From Trichoplax adhaerens (lineage: Eukaryota; Placozoa; Uniplacotomia; Trichoplacea; Trichoplacidae), in NCBI RefSeq assembly GCF_000150275.1, contig NW_002060960.1, positions 283,774-347,773 of the forward strand: a stretch of 64,000 nucleotides of DNA, in the 5' to 3' direction. The position numbers and the translations under genes are program-made. The notes beneath the pieces are model-generated. The model saw only the letters and a list, made by a program, of their open reading frames with translations, ran no database searches and was not told the DNA's origin. Positions 47,575 through 60,400 of the stretch are shown piece after piece (positions within the stretch are counted from its first letter, which is position 1; every line of letters starts with the position of its first letter).

Positions 47575-50500
47575 ATATTCTAAGAATTAGTTCTTCTGTT
47601 TATTCATATATGTATTCTAAGTTAGAACTTTATTTCTTGTGTTGCACTTATAAGCAACTTATATGTTAGGGTTATACGAACATTTTATGTCCGTAGTAAC
47701 ATAAATTAGGCTACTGATATCTGCAACTTCAATTTGTATGGTATGTCGAGATGAAATAGGATTTAACGATGACTCTTAGTTGACAACTTTTAACTTGTAA
47801 ACTTGCTTGCATCCATAATTTTATATTCTGCATTAGCTATATGTATATCTTAATGTTATAGATATCATAACTTAAAGTATGTTTACAACAATGATCGAGA
47901 TGCAATAATAATATAAAGTGATTGTAATAAGACAATAAATTGTTTGTTTTTGTATCGGTACAGTTACTACGAGATGAAATCAATAAGACCTTCTTAGTAT
48001 AGCGCAAAAACGGAACAACTAATGTAAGATGATAACCCAAAGTGTAAATCATTTGACATTTTCCAAGTTATCAGTTAGTGCAACATCTTGTGTCCCAGGT
48101 ATAAGAGAAGCTCGAATAAATTGTTACTATTTTTATTATATTGACTTAGTTCTATAACTCCAACGCCTAACTTACTCATTGTACCTTGTTGTTATTCAAT
48201 CGGTTATGAAATCTATATCCCTTGCTCTGTTGTGAACGTTAATTATGATTATTACTCTCATGTTCTCTCCAGTTTATTTTTATACTGTAGTACTACTAAT
48301 AATTGCCGAAATCGAGTTTAAGCTGAATGTTGCAGAAAAATTTAGATAGATTAGAGTAATGTAAAATGAAATGCACTGTTGAAGTCTGCTCAAAGTTTTT
48401 AGTACGATAATAATTAATTTGTCAATTAGTTGATGACTACAGAATATCTTGATGGTGATACTTTGCATAAATATGTTTGTACTTTTGCTGTAGCTTTTAG
48501 GGCTTTGACTGATGCTTTATTAGAATTAGATTACTGTACCGCTATTATATATGTATGGCCTTGTATTAAAGAAAGGAATATATAATATAACATTCAATTC
48601 TGAAACTCTGGCGCACAATAACTGTAATCTACATTTAGTAGTTATATATCAAATATAAGTTCTTACATGTGTCCATTGTATATCGGCGTCTTTAAATTTT
48701 TCTGACGTGTACATTATTTTCATGTTATGCTCGATATATACTTTTATGCCAGTTAATGTTTACGGTTGCTTTAACTGTAACGTTAGTGTTCAACAGTTGA
48801 TACGTCAGCAAACCTTAATATAGCTCTAGTTTTAGCTAAATATACTTATTAGAAAAGATATTAGATAAAACGACTAAATTCTCGAAATTGCCCATGGTTA
48901 TATTTTACTGACGTCTGTGATTACAACGAATCATTATAGCAATATTCGAGCTTATTTTAGGAGCGCATACATTACGCTATGTATTATTATTATTAGCCCG
49001 ATATTACGGTAAACTATTTAGAATTTAATGCACGATAACCTACAAAAATCAGATGTGAGCATGGATATTTAAAAACTCAACGCTAATTTCATTAATGTAT
49101 TATTTGACCAATTTTAGTCTTCTAAGCTTAATTAGTATGTTAATGCTTAAGAATTTTGTACAGACCTTTACTTTTACAGCCCGTATCTAGTATAAGTTGA
49201 TTGAACTCAAGCTTTAATTTTCCGAAATTTGGCGAATAATTATATACTCGCATGATTAGAATATTGCCTACTTGTGATACTTAGCATAGTTTTTTACTGA
49301 ATAGAATACAGTATTATAATATATCACTTCGCTTAGCTTGATATACGTATATTTGATAAATTCTCGAAGTACATTATTATAACTTAAAAAATCCGTCAGA
49401 ATCTTTCAATATTGTAGTCGATATCTAGTTGTATATTTATGCAAGTTCTAGCACATTGTAATAAATTGGATCCGTTTCAGTAAAATTATGTCCGAGTTTA
49501 ATTCTTGCATCATTGATTATATTGCACGAGATTAGAGAATAAGGAGTAATAAAATGGTTTATCATTATGAATGCAGATATCATGATAAAGGAATACACCA
49601 TTGCACTCATTGTCATCTCAAAGCTCCTGTAATGTAAGCTACTATACACAATATAGATTACTAAAATACCTTAAAATTAACGAAACTAAATAAAACTTTG
49701 TTATATAGAATATATGATGGCTTAGTGATTTTTTACAATTTTATTAAGCGAAATATGACTAAAAAAAATCAAAGACGAATGCAGCATACACGGCATTCTA
49801 TTGCTCCTGTAAATCACACTTTATTGTGCACCGCATAGTATCTGATATAGCGTGTTCAGTAGATGATAAAAGCATAAATAATAACTTAAATGTGATTAGG
49901 AAAAGTGATTTCCTTCAAGCGGCGTCAATTCAAATATTAGTTGCAAATTTGAATGTTTAGCAAGCCTTGCTGATACATTGTCTGTTTCGTGTTTTTAGTG
50001 AAGTAATACTACTGTAGAATTATAATGAACCCTGCGTTATAGGAATACTGACAGGGATGAATTTTCTTACAGGTTTATATTCTCGAGCAGCTCGACTATT
50101 ACTCAAATGGGTACATAAATAAAGGGATTTATATTAATTTATTGAATCATTTTTTATAATATATTGGTTGGTGAGTCAGTAAGAACGAGAACTTCAAAAT
50201 ACATAGAAGGAGTTTACTGTCGCAGAGATTGAACTGACTAGCAATCAGATAGCTGCAATATAACAATTACAAATCAGGGATAGTAGGGTCGCGAATGGCT
50301 GAGAAACTAAAGGTATAGAATTAAAACAGAGGCCAAGATAATTATTCAGAAAACACACATACTACTGTATATAGAGTTCAGGACACTCACATACGTTAGA
50401 CATCTTAAGATGAAAATATGACAACACTAGTTAATACGCTATTTTGATCTTATCAAGAGGTATAATCAAAGTGGTATCGTTCAATAAAGCAAACATTACA

Positions 50501-50991
50501 AATATAGCATTAAACTTTAGTCATAACAACAGTAGAGTTCAAAAACAAACATAATAAATAATTTGCTATGATGAATTAAACATAACACTACATGTAACGC
50601 AGCATGTGGCAATTGATCATGACACTTTTTCAAATTTTCTATCCTAGACTATGTACTACTTTGGGTAAAAGTAATCTTTGAATTTGAAAGTAAAGCAAAT
50701 TGATCTAGATGGATTGCATTATATTAATACCCACATATGTTTGGTAGATATCTATATGGAATTAAGCCTTTGAGCTATTTAATGTTACATGTGATATAAA
50801 ATATAGCGCGCTAATATCAGTATTAGTATGTGTCGTTTACTGCTATCATCGTTTTCAAGCCGTATGATAATACCAACACTTTCTACGGGATTTTCGAAAG
50901 CAATCAAATGGCGAGGTGCTATGTGATTAAATAGTGATTGCACCTTAACTCAGATATAGTAGTAAGGAAAGATTATTAAAGGAATTATCAG
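47575..50991. other. Long spacer between ABCC copy B and the LRR-7TM-pseudokinase gene
   Basis: AT-rich. The two neighbouring genes are convergent, so both 3' ends lie here or just right of it. Short open frames, for example a 28-codon Cys/His-rich frame at 49554-49637 (+), have no splice partner or family match. No RNA gene or mobile element was recognised. Confidence 0.5.
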
Positions 50992-51092
50992 TTATAAATA
51001 TTGAGATAAAAGTGCTAAATTCGATGCTAAATCAGCTACTAGTGCTTCTCTCTCTGCTATTGATTGAGTAACTTGGCTTTGAAGGTCAGCAA
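50992..51092 (-). other. Candidate coiled-coil terminal exon
   Basis: On the minus strand a polypyrimidine-poor acceptor (ATCTAG) at 51093 opens a frame that, if entered in phase 1, reads ADLQSQVTQSIAEREALV and continues to a TAA at 50992-50994, a heptad-like amphipathic helix. Entered in phase 0 it gives only LLTFKAKLLNQ then a stop. It could be the last exon of the gene to its right, but a phase-1 linking exon was not found. Low confidence. Confidence 0.3.
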
Positions 51093-51830
51093 CTAGATTT
51101 TAAAAGAATGAAGTCGGTAATTGAGTACACTATAAAATATTAGTATTGCATTCCATCATACATCTGATAGGAGAAATGTGAAAATTTTTATTACGTAACC
51201 TAGGACATTACGATTAGGTATTCAAAGCTAAAATATTGTAATTATTTCTTACATCTAGAAATACGCATGTATTCTATATCATTGATTTTAAAGTTACCGT
51301 ACGTTTTTTTAATGAATGGGAATTTGTGTTAAGGAATTGAGACTATAATTAGTAAATTGAACTATGCAATCTTAGAACATTACGGCACAGTAAACTGCAA
51401 GCCTCTCTAGACAAACTTTATTACCATATTAACTAGTTTGTAGTCAATATACGTAAGCATTAACTATAATTATCGGTATATATGATTGATCATGTTATGA
51501 GAGCTTTACCGTAATCTAGTAAATGCATGAATTAAGATCAATACTGATACTTCCTTAGATAATTTATCCTATAAAAATTGCTGCATCTACTATGTAAGAG
51601 TTTTTTCGTGATAAATATATTATTATTATAATCAGATTGAGCAGTCGGTTCATGAACGTAATTAATTTTTCCAGAACTTCTCCATGCTATAAATAATTGA
51701 AATTAGTCTATCGGCTTTTATGGATGACAATTAACTATTCTTATAGATCGTCATGCTACGAAACTATTTCATAGAATAGAATTACAGAATTGGTTTTCCA
51801 AATATTCTTTATGAGTACCAAATTACGTAG

Positions 51831-54487
51831 TCAAGAATGACTTACCCACTCATGAGTTGCAATCCATGGATTAATTATGCTTCTATCCAGTTGATGGTCC
51901 ATTTTGGGTATACAGAAAGCAACTAATTCATCGCACAACTGCGCTAAGCTTTTTAAATCTTTTCTTAACAAACTGAAGAGATCAGGAAATTGTAAGGTAT
52001 CCTGATATATTTTAGTTGAAGAAAAATTTCCAAGCAGAGCTGTAATATTCATGCCCTAGTTATAATAGTGCATCGATAATTATTGTGTTTATATGTAAAA
52101 TAAAATTAAAACTTGGATTATGACTGGTTATACAATGGTTATCTATCTAATAATCCAAATTGAAGTTTGTAAGGTAAAAGTAAATATAGCGGGTTTATCG
52201 TTAAGCCTGTCTAGAAATTACGACTTCATTTGATCGGCTATTGCCGGAAGGCACAATAACTAATTTTTTTTCAGTCAAGACTGTATAACTTCAATTCAAT
52301 TATAGCTATAAAAATCTAATGTGTAAGTAAGCAATCCTATACTTAGTTAGCTTATATACCTCCTCAAGAAGAAGTAAGATCAGCAGATCTTTACGAATAT
52401 ACTATATAACCTTGCCTAGGGGATAAATTGTTTCGCGACTACTAGATAAAAGACTCTTTTCATTTTCCGTTCGATAGAAGTAAATGTAGCACTTGTCAGA
52501 GATTTTATTAAGCTTGCCGAGCTTGTTCATTACTGTGACTACTAGATTAAAGGTTCTTTTCATATTTAATTTCAGGTATGAAAGTGCATCGAGCAATATG
52601 CCACCGTGTTCAGCAGGTTATAAAATGAACTTGCCTAATACGTGATAATTTCAGAGCAAAAGCGACTATGCTACTCTAGTTTATTATAGAAATAAATCAC
52701 CTGGCTGGGAATCGAAATATATATATTGTCTTTACTAATATTGCCATGAATGATTGAATAACGGCGCAGCGACTTGATTGCTTTTTCGGTATCTTGCATG
52801 ATTCTTCTGACATTTTCAGCAGTCAGATAATGAGATTGGCTATGGATCATATCACTTAGGATCTTGATATCATTTTCTCGTATCTGGTAGCATACAATCC
52901 TAATAATCAAATGCTAGTATTCATTCACTGTATCGGATCAACTTACTGAATGAAAAATCAGTTTTTAAACTGTACAATAATGACTACAAACACTATAATT
53001 CCCGTCTATCGTAAAACATAACGTGAATATAATATACTGGATACACGCAATTCACACTCTTACAGTTTGTTTTTGAGCTGTCTAATGTTTCCATTTGTTT
53101 TAATTTTGCATTTATGATCTGTTAAACATATACATGGGACAATGTTATCCATCTGCCAGTTTCGTAATTTGATCGTGCAATAAAAATTTTTCTCGGTTTC
53201 CCATTGCTTCTTTTCCTTTCTGTCGTAATACTTGAGCCAGGTAGGAATACCATCGGGATCATTTTGACCGAATATTTTGGCTTTATAAAATTCCTAGGTA
53301 TCGTTATAAACATCGTTAATTGTATAATTATTAATCTATGTTATATTGGATTGAAAATACTGCTAGCATGTTTCTATATTATCTAGCTAACTGTAATAAG
53401 GCCTATTCCTATTTCTACACTAATGAAGACCAGTCAAAAATTATTTCCAAATTTAGCGAATACAAACAGTTTATTACTGAATATTTATCGCTGGAATGTA
53501 GTAGTAATAAGTAGACAACGCAGCTTGTATACCGCTAGATTTCAGACTGGCTTCCCTCCAATAGGAGTTAGCAGTCTTTCATAGTCTTACAAAAGTGTTA
53601 GCAAATAGATTTATCGGATACTCTTATTGAGACATCGAGTCTTTTCACTTAGAGTTATTGATAGCGACTCTATTTTATCTACGTGTAGGTATTTCATGAT
53701 CCTTTCGTCTACATGGAACATTCCTGACACCGCCGATCCTGTCCAGACCTTCGTTGCCAGCTTACTCTTAAGTTACAATAACTTTCTTACAAACAATTTA
53801 TTCTAGCTTCATCGTTTAAGAATGGGTTATATTTAACTTAAGTTAGATCCAATAATTTCAATTTTATCTCATAAAGCTTTGATTTACAGCGACATTAGAG
53901 CCACTTAATCGTCGCTATAGAGGAATTATAGGCTACAATTTTAATTATCGAACAGTGTAGTAAGATTAAGGAAGTGATGAAATGGATAGAAATTTATTAT
54001 TGGTGAATATGTTGAAGCAATAATACACTATGAAATTTCATGGTCAACGATGCAAATGAATAGAGCATGGCTTAGATACTTTCCATTGCCTGAAGTTTTG
54101 AGTATTTGCTAAGTCATCAGCCAGTAATTTGTTAAATAAGCGTTTGTGATTAATCCCTTATTATTTTTGAAACGAGATGTTACAGTACATGCGATTTTCG
54201 GCCATTTTTTATATGCTTCAAGTATGGTAGTAAGCGAGCAATGTCTGTTCACTACGTTCGATCAGGCATTAAAATTTAAAATATCTACTATTATTATGAG
54301 TGCTCAAGGATAAAGAATACTGCATCAACAGAAAATATTCCACTTGCTATGTGCATTAATGTTTTATTAAGAAAATGCAATTTTTTAATATAAAAATAAA
54401 AAAATATTCTAAAACTTACAGACGAATTGGCAAGTATCGACGAGGTTATGGTTAGCGATACTTTTTGAATGGAGCTGGTCGAATTAC
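51831..54487 (-). other. Kinase-like exons (pseudokinase domain) of the receptor
   Basis: Reading 54420-54487, 53064-53293, 52701-52899, 52411-52512 and 51846-52055 in order gives about 200 residues with a recognisable protein-kinase layout. There is a glycine-free P-loop region ending ILANSSEFYKAKIF, whose Lys fits beta-3. An alpha-C-like helix KKQWETEKNFY and a hinge KLIVCYQI follow. The alpha-E/catalytic loop reads SLRRYSIIHGNISKDNIYI, with HGN in place of HRD. LNKISDKC stands in place of the DFG strand, and KDLKSLAQLCDELV is an alpha-F-like helix. The segment ends INPWIATHEW. Loss of the catalytic Asp and of the Phe-Gly predicts no phosphotransfer. HGN is also found in JAK JH2 domains and membrane guanylyl cyclase kinase-homology domains (established), but family placement here needs a profile search. 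Confidence 0.7.
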
Positions 54488-57400
54488 CTAATTAAAATTT
54501 ATAACATTTATTATGCTTATGAAACAGAAAGGTTTCCTCCCAATTAACATTAGTCAAGCTAGGCCGTATCATCATCACAGTTATTGAATATTACTTTTAA
54601 AGTATTACTGGCATCATATTGCTGGCTATTCTGCGTCAAAATCCCTATAGTCTTATTAATTAGTATCCAGCTATGCTTCTACATAATTTCTTCAATAAAT
54701 TCTTACTCACTTGTACTGTAACTCTCATTTTTGAGATTTCGCTGCTCTTGCCTAGTAAACAAATGGATTGTAGCGAAACAACGTTGAAAATTTCTAGCAA
54801 TAGTTCCAGCCTTATTTAAAAAAGTTTGCGTAAATAGGGTATACAAGATCGGATTAATGCATGAATTCATAGGTAAGGAGAGGATGGCTACGAATGGCAT
54901 GGTATGGGTATCCAACTCAGAGCGAAGTAAACTGCCTATGAAGACGATATAAAATGGTAACCAGCAGGTAAGATCAGTTATGACGATTGTGATCATTTTC
55001 ATCTGCATAATCTTATCCACTTTAGACATGGTATGATTAGTATCTCGACGCGATTTCGTTAATGTGACAATAATTGTGATATACATGATGGTAATGATGA
55101 TCCAAATGATAAGAGTTAGGCCGCAGTAAACTAATGACCATACTAGTAGATAATGATTCTCTATGTTTCCCGGCAGGCAAGCACCATTATTACCATATAA
55201 ACGATTTCTATATGGTTGATTAACGCTGTAGATTATCGGTAGAGCAACAAATGCGACGAAAATTGACCATGATACCAACAAGGAAAGCACAATGTTACGA
55301 TAGGATAAACGATAATTGGCAAATGGAAAGACCAAGAATAAGAAGCGATCCAAAGTGATAAGAAACATAATCATGGTCGACATGAGAGATGATATAGAAA
55401 TCAGAAATGAAGATAATAAACAAATTGGACTTCGTAACCAAATTTCATGAAATTCAGCAAAATTTCCAGCATAATAAACATCGGATGATGCGATGAAAAT
55501 GAGATAGAATCCCATTAATAAATCTGCGACTGATAGATTGATAACTAGCGTTGTAACGATATTGCTTTTCGCTTGGTTTCTTCCGTGCCAAATGATTGAA
55601 ATAATATTACCAGTAATGGAGAATATGCTAATAAACCAAACAAATGTTCGTAAAACTCCATGTGATAAAATATGAGTGCAAGTTGACAAGCTGAACTGAT
55701 TAGGTAGTGGTTCGCATAGAAGTACATCTGCAGGCGCAATACAGCACAAGTATTCAAGTGTGGTATACCTATTTATGATTAAATAGACGAGTTTTAAGGC
55801 GATTATTGCATCAAGTCTTCAAGTATCATTTTATTGAATATTTTCTTGAACGAGAGTTATGAGCTTTATAAAATTTTTAACTAAACGACCGAAAGTGATG
55901 CTATACAGCGCTATAAATACATTGCTAAAAGATATTGTAGTTTCTATGCTAGTTTATACTAACTTGCAAAGTCATCAGTTTTGCGTTGCTAAAATCAAGT
56001 GCCATTTCGCTTGCTTTATGCAAGAAAAAGTGGGCAAAATCATTTAAAGCAACAATTTGGTTCAATTATGCTACGAAATTGTTATAATTTTTGGTTAGCG
56101 AAATTTTAAAATAGGTATATGGCGTATTCTGAACTTTGTAAACATTTGGGTTGGAATGCAAAGTAATAGAATACTTGTTATATGGAGTCTCAAATCCAAC
56201 TATTGAGCAATGACTTAGTAAATGTCCGATTTTAAAGGTACGATATAAAAGCTTTTTTGAAAAAATATTGTATAACACTAAAAGAAATAACATCTTCTTA
56301 AATTTAAGTATATAGTAGGATCAAAGAAAATCCTCTAATTATGATCAGGCTAAGACGAATATAAATCTTTTAAAAGTATATTTTCATCGTTACGAGATAT
56401 TCATTTAAAATTTAAATCCTATGCCATGCTGACACGATTTGATTATGTAAGTTACGGCTAATATCATAAATTTAATAATATTGGAATTATTGTAATAGCA
56501 GCAATGTTAAAGGTCATTTTTGGGGGATACTTTCAATATTATTAAATTCTCAGGTATTGGCCGTAACATGAATATCTGTACACTTCTTGGTTCGTATATT
56601 CATTTTTAGTCAAATCTGAAATCGTTAACATAATAGCAGCTTCGAGATTTTCTAACGTAGATTACCCTAAGAATAAAATTTTGCTAGCCCCTATTTACGT
56701 TACATTTACGGTACCGATTTTATACTCATGTTATTATTGATTTGATCGTTAAAATCACTATCAATCATCCATCGCACTTATGATTCAATATTGAAAATAT
56801 AGCAACTTTATAGCCGAAAGGTACCATTTTAGTACAAGGTCTTTCGATTGAAATATTATTGAAAAAAGCCCTAAAAGACTTACTATCATATAATAAATAT
56901 ATGTGTATGTATACGGGAATTTATTCAATATACTGTGAATAATAATGATTGCAACAGTACTCGCGTATAATATGGCATAAGAATTCTATGGGTCATCTTT
57001 TCCTTTCAATTGTGCAGCCTTAATAATAATAATTTCAAATTTCATCATTTCCAAATGACTTTGTACTAATTTATGTTTGCACTGCGTTGCGCAATATATT
57101 ATTAGTCATCATTATGATGAAATACAAGTCTGCTTTGCTATCATAACATTATGGACATTCAATTAAAAGAGGACCTTGATTATAATTTTAAATTAATATC
57201 GTATACAGGACGGTATAGAAAACTTCGAAAAAATATCGCTATAAATATTGCAAGTTGAGACGTAAGAATAAGTAACTTACAGTGAATTTAGATATCTAGA
57301 GCCAACAAAGGAAAGTTTAGTAAACTCCAGTACTGGATTGTTTCTTAAATTTCTGATGAAAAAATCCGCAGTAATTATTGATGTTATCATTTCAATTTTC

Positions 57401-60400
57401 AGAAGCGTTGGAAACCTTTATCAATTTTTGCCTTAATCGCTCACCATGCTGCTATAATTTTATACCAATTCAAGTTGTAAACTTATAAATTTATTATTCT
57501 ACGCTTACAATATATATAGATGTGTAAATATTAATAAGCAGCGTGGTCCTATTTGGCTTATTCGGTTGTTTGCAACATTTCTAAAATATATCAAATAAAA
57601 ACGTTTGAGTTTAGTAGTCAGTTTATTACCGAAAAATGTTGTCTGTTGCTATATTTCAAGAATGTATGCTTATTAGCTCTGGCAATTATTGTCAACATAT
57701 TAGTAGCAATAAATTTAGATGTTAGCTAAATATAAGAATAATCTATGTAAGACTGTCAATATTAATGCTAGCTGTTGGTTTGCTTTGTACACTGTGAATA
57801 AATATACTGCAAAATCTAATTTATGAAGCTGACAAAATAAGATAATTTTAAGTATACATGCAATTTAATCTATGAATTTGGTAGATTCGTCACAAAACCG
57901 CTTTTGCAGTAAAGCAACCTAGTTTGCAATTCAAATGTCTCGCTCCCGAAACGCCTATTAGGGGAAAATATCTGCTCTATCATGACAGAAATAACACTTC
58001 AATAAAAAGAAATTAAACAATTTATGATCTAGGTCAAACGTGGGTTCTCGAAAAGTCTCTTTAAAGCTCAATATATGGCGGGTTGATTAACTTCTATAAT
58101 AGTTTTGGAGTCCTAGTGAATACTGTGAATATTGGAGTTTTGCTATACGTTGGATAATGAATCTTAAATTATAGGTATCCAACATACAGATATTTAATTT
58201 TCACAGGAGATGTCCCACTACTGAGTACACAAATGTCCGTGATGTTGTTGGTGTCAAGAATCCTGCAACATGAAATTTAATTATGATAACCTTAAAATTA
58301 TAAAGCACAAACAATGAAATTCAAATTTATGAATTTGTGATAAACTATCTTTGAAATACTGAAACTAGAACTATGGTATTTTTTGAAAACTTCATTTTTT
58401 ACATAAATTTGATTCTTCTAATAAAACCAAGGAGCATCAACCTTCGCTCATCTATTTATGATTATATTCAATTGTGTACATAAAAACTTCTTTTAACAAA
58501 ATCACAACTTGCCAATTTTGTTAAACCTCTAGATCGATCAAAAATTTACTATCGTACGATTTATTATAATTGTTCATAATTGATTCTAACTGAAGAGTCA
58601 CGGTCAGTTCTTTATGATACTAATACTTAATACAATCTAATACGTAGCTATTCAAAACATCGTAATATATGTATCATTGCAATAAACCTACAATACGGAC
58701 CATAAATATCATCTGAAAATATATACTTGTACGATCATGCAATCTAATGTGTAACCTAAACTATTTTCGTACAAAATTATAATTTTTATCATAAACCCAT
58801 TTTTAGCGCTGCTCTACAAAACAGGTATATACGAATAACTTAAATTTACTCACAATTCTTGCAAAGATTGTATGGCAATCAACGAAAGATAATCAGCCCT
58901 TTTAAGCTGATTATGACTTAAATGTCTACAAGAAATATGACGTAAAAAAAATTTACTTTAGACTTTAGAATTATAAATTAGTAAATGTATCATGTTTCGT
59001 ATCTATTTTCCTTCATGCTATACTCCCATTTTTAAAGAATAATAGGATACTATACCAAATTACTTTTGAAGGTATAAGTCATAGAATTTTAATATTTAGG
59101 AATGTAAGATTAAAAGAAATGTTATACTATTCAGACGCATATGTCTTAATTCTTTGTAAATCGTACAGTGTCTTCACGATTGCTGTTTGTCTTATAGCAA
59201 TTTTATTCACCGACGTCAGGTTAGCGTTATCAATTATGCTACAGATATAATTGGAATAATGTCAGATATGATCTGTTCATATGGTACTGATTAGTTTAAT
59301 ATTCAAATTTTGCTATTAGGGGTTGTATTATAAATTAGTCAAGAAACTTACAGCCGGTTTACTTGGTATGAACTCGTAAAAAGATTATGAGATAACTGAT
59401 CAAAGGAATTGCCACTTAGAATTCTGTAAATTATGATTTATATAACAAAGTCATTTAAATTTCCTTAGTATAATTCGTTTATAATATCTTAATTTTAAAC
59501 ATTTAAGAAATGGTACCAACATACAATTCATTGTAAAGGATTCTGCCGGATATGATATTCTGAAGTTTAGAAACTGAAAGGTTGGTAAAACTCAGATCCC
59601 TACATTACATAAATAAAAATATAGTGAAGTATAAAGATTAGAAGAACTATTATATTAAAAAAATCAAATGGCAATAGCTATATTCCAATAGTTGATAACT
59701 CTTAATAGACTTAATTAATCTTAAAATAGTAATAGATTAGCTTCCTTGGGGAGGATGTTTGAAAATAATAGTAAAATACGTTGCAATAATTATAGCAGAA
59801 AATAAAAAGTACATTTGGTAATATAAAACTTTCAGAAAAAGATTATTTTCATAATAGCAAATCTACGTTAAATTAAGTTACGAAAAGAAACTAACTTACA
59901 AATTAATAAGATTTTTGAGATCTTGCAATAGATTTTCGTTTGTTCCTCTCAAATTATTGCCTGTCAGATATCTGTCATGAGGTATTTCAAAAGTACATAT
60001 CAAAAGTAATATTATCAGGTGCTTTTCAAAACATATTTAATTAAAAAATCAAAACTATTCTACTTATAATTACTAAGGGTAAATAAGAATACGCAAGTAA
60101 TTTAGAGATCAGCTATCACAAAGTTTATAGGTAATAAAATGGAAATTTCAGTGAAACTTCTTGTATTAGCTATTGAAATTATGATTCAATAACGTTTCAT
60201 GATGGATTGAAAATCTTACGAATTAACTATATGCTAAATTATGTTCTACGGCATTTTTCATTATCATAGTCTTTTAGATAGATGATATGTATTTAAATTG
60301 AATTTTATAACTAGACACTAATATTGCATTTCGTATATACAGTACCGGAGAATACAGTAAGTATTATTTCACGTTGGTGGAAATTGATCAAAAGACGAAA

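Noticed and set aside
48050-48125. Minus-strand frame reading FIRASLIPGTQDVALTDN to a stop, protein-like in appearance
   Set aside because: A stop codon lies just upstream in frame and there is no acceptor with a pyrimidine tract between it and the frame, so no exon can be built.
49554-49637. Short Cys/His-rich frame on the plus strand (YECRYHDKGIHHCTHCHL) resembling a zinc finger
   Set aside because: Only 28 codons with an immediate stop, no spacing that fits a known zinc-finger class, and no neighbouring exons.
53204-53386. Plus-strand open frame opposite the receptor locus
   Set aside because: It is the shadow of the minus-strand kinase-like exon 53064-53293, which has splice sites and a fold-like pattern.
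54703-55749. A single-exon rhodopsin-like GPCR gene standing alone
   Set aside because: The TTG at its apparent start is not a start codon. The sequence upstream in the exon (YTTLEYLCC...) continues to a splice acceptor in the same phase as the LRR exons, so it is an internal exon of an LGR-type gene.
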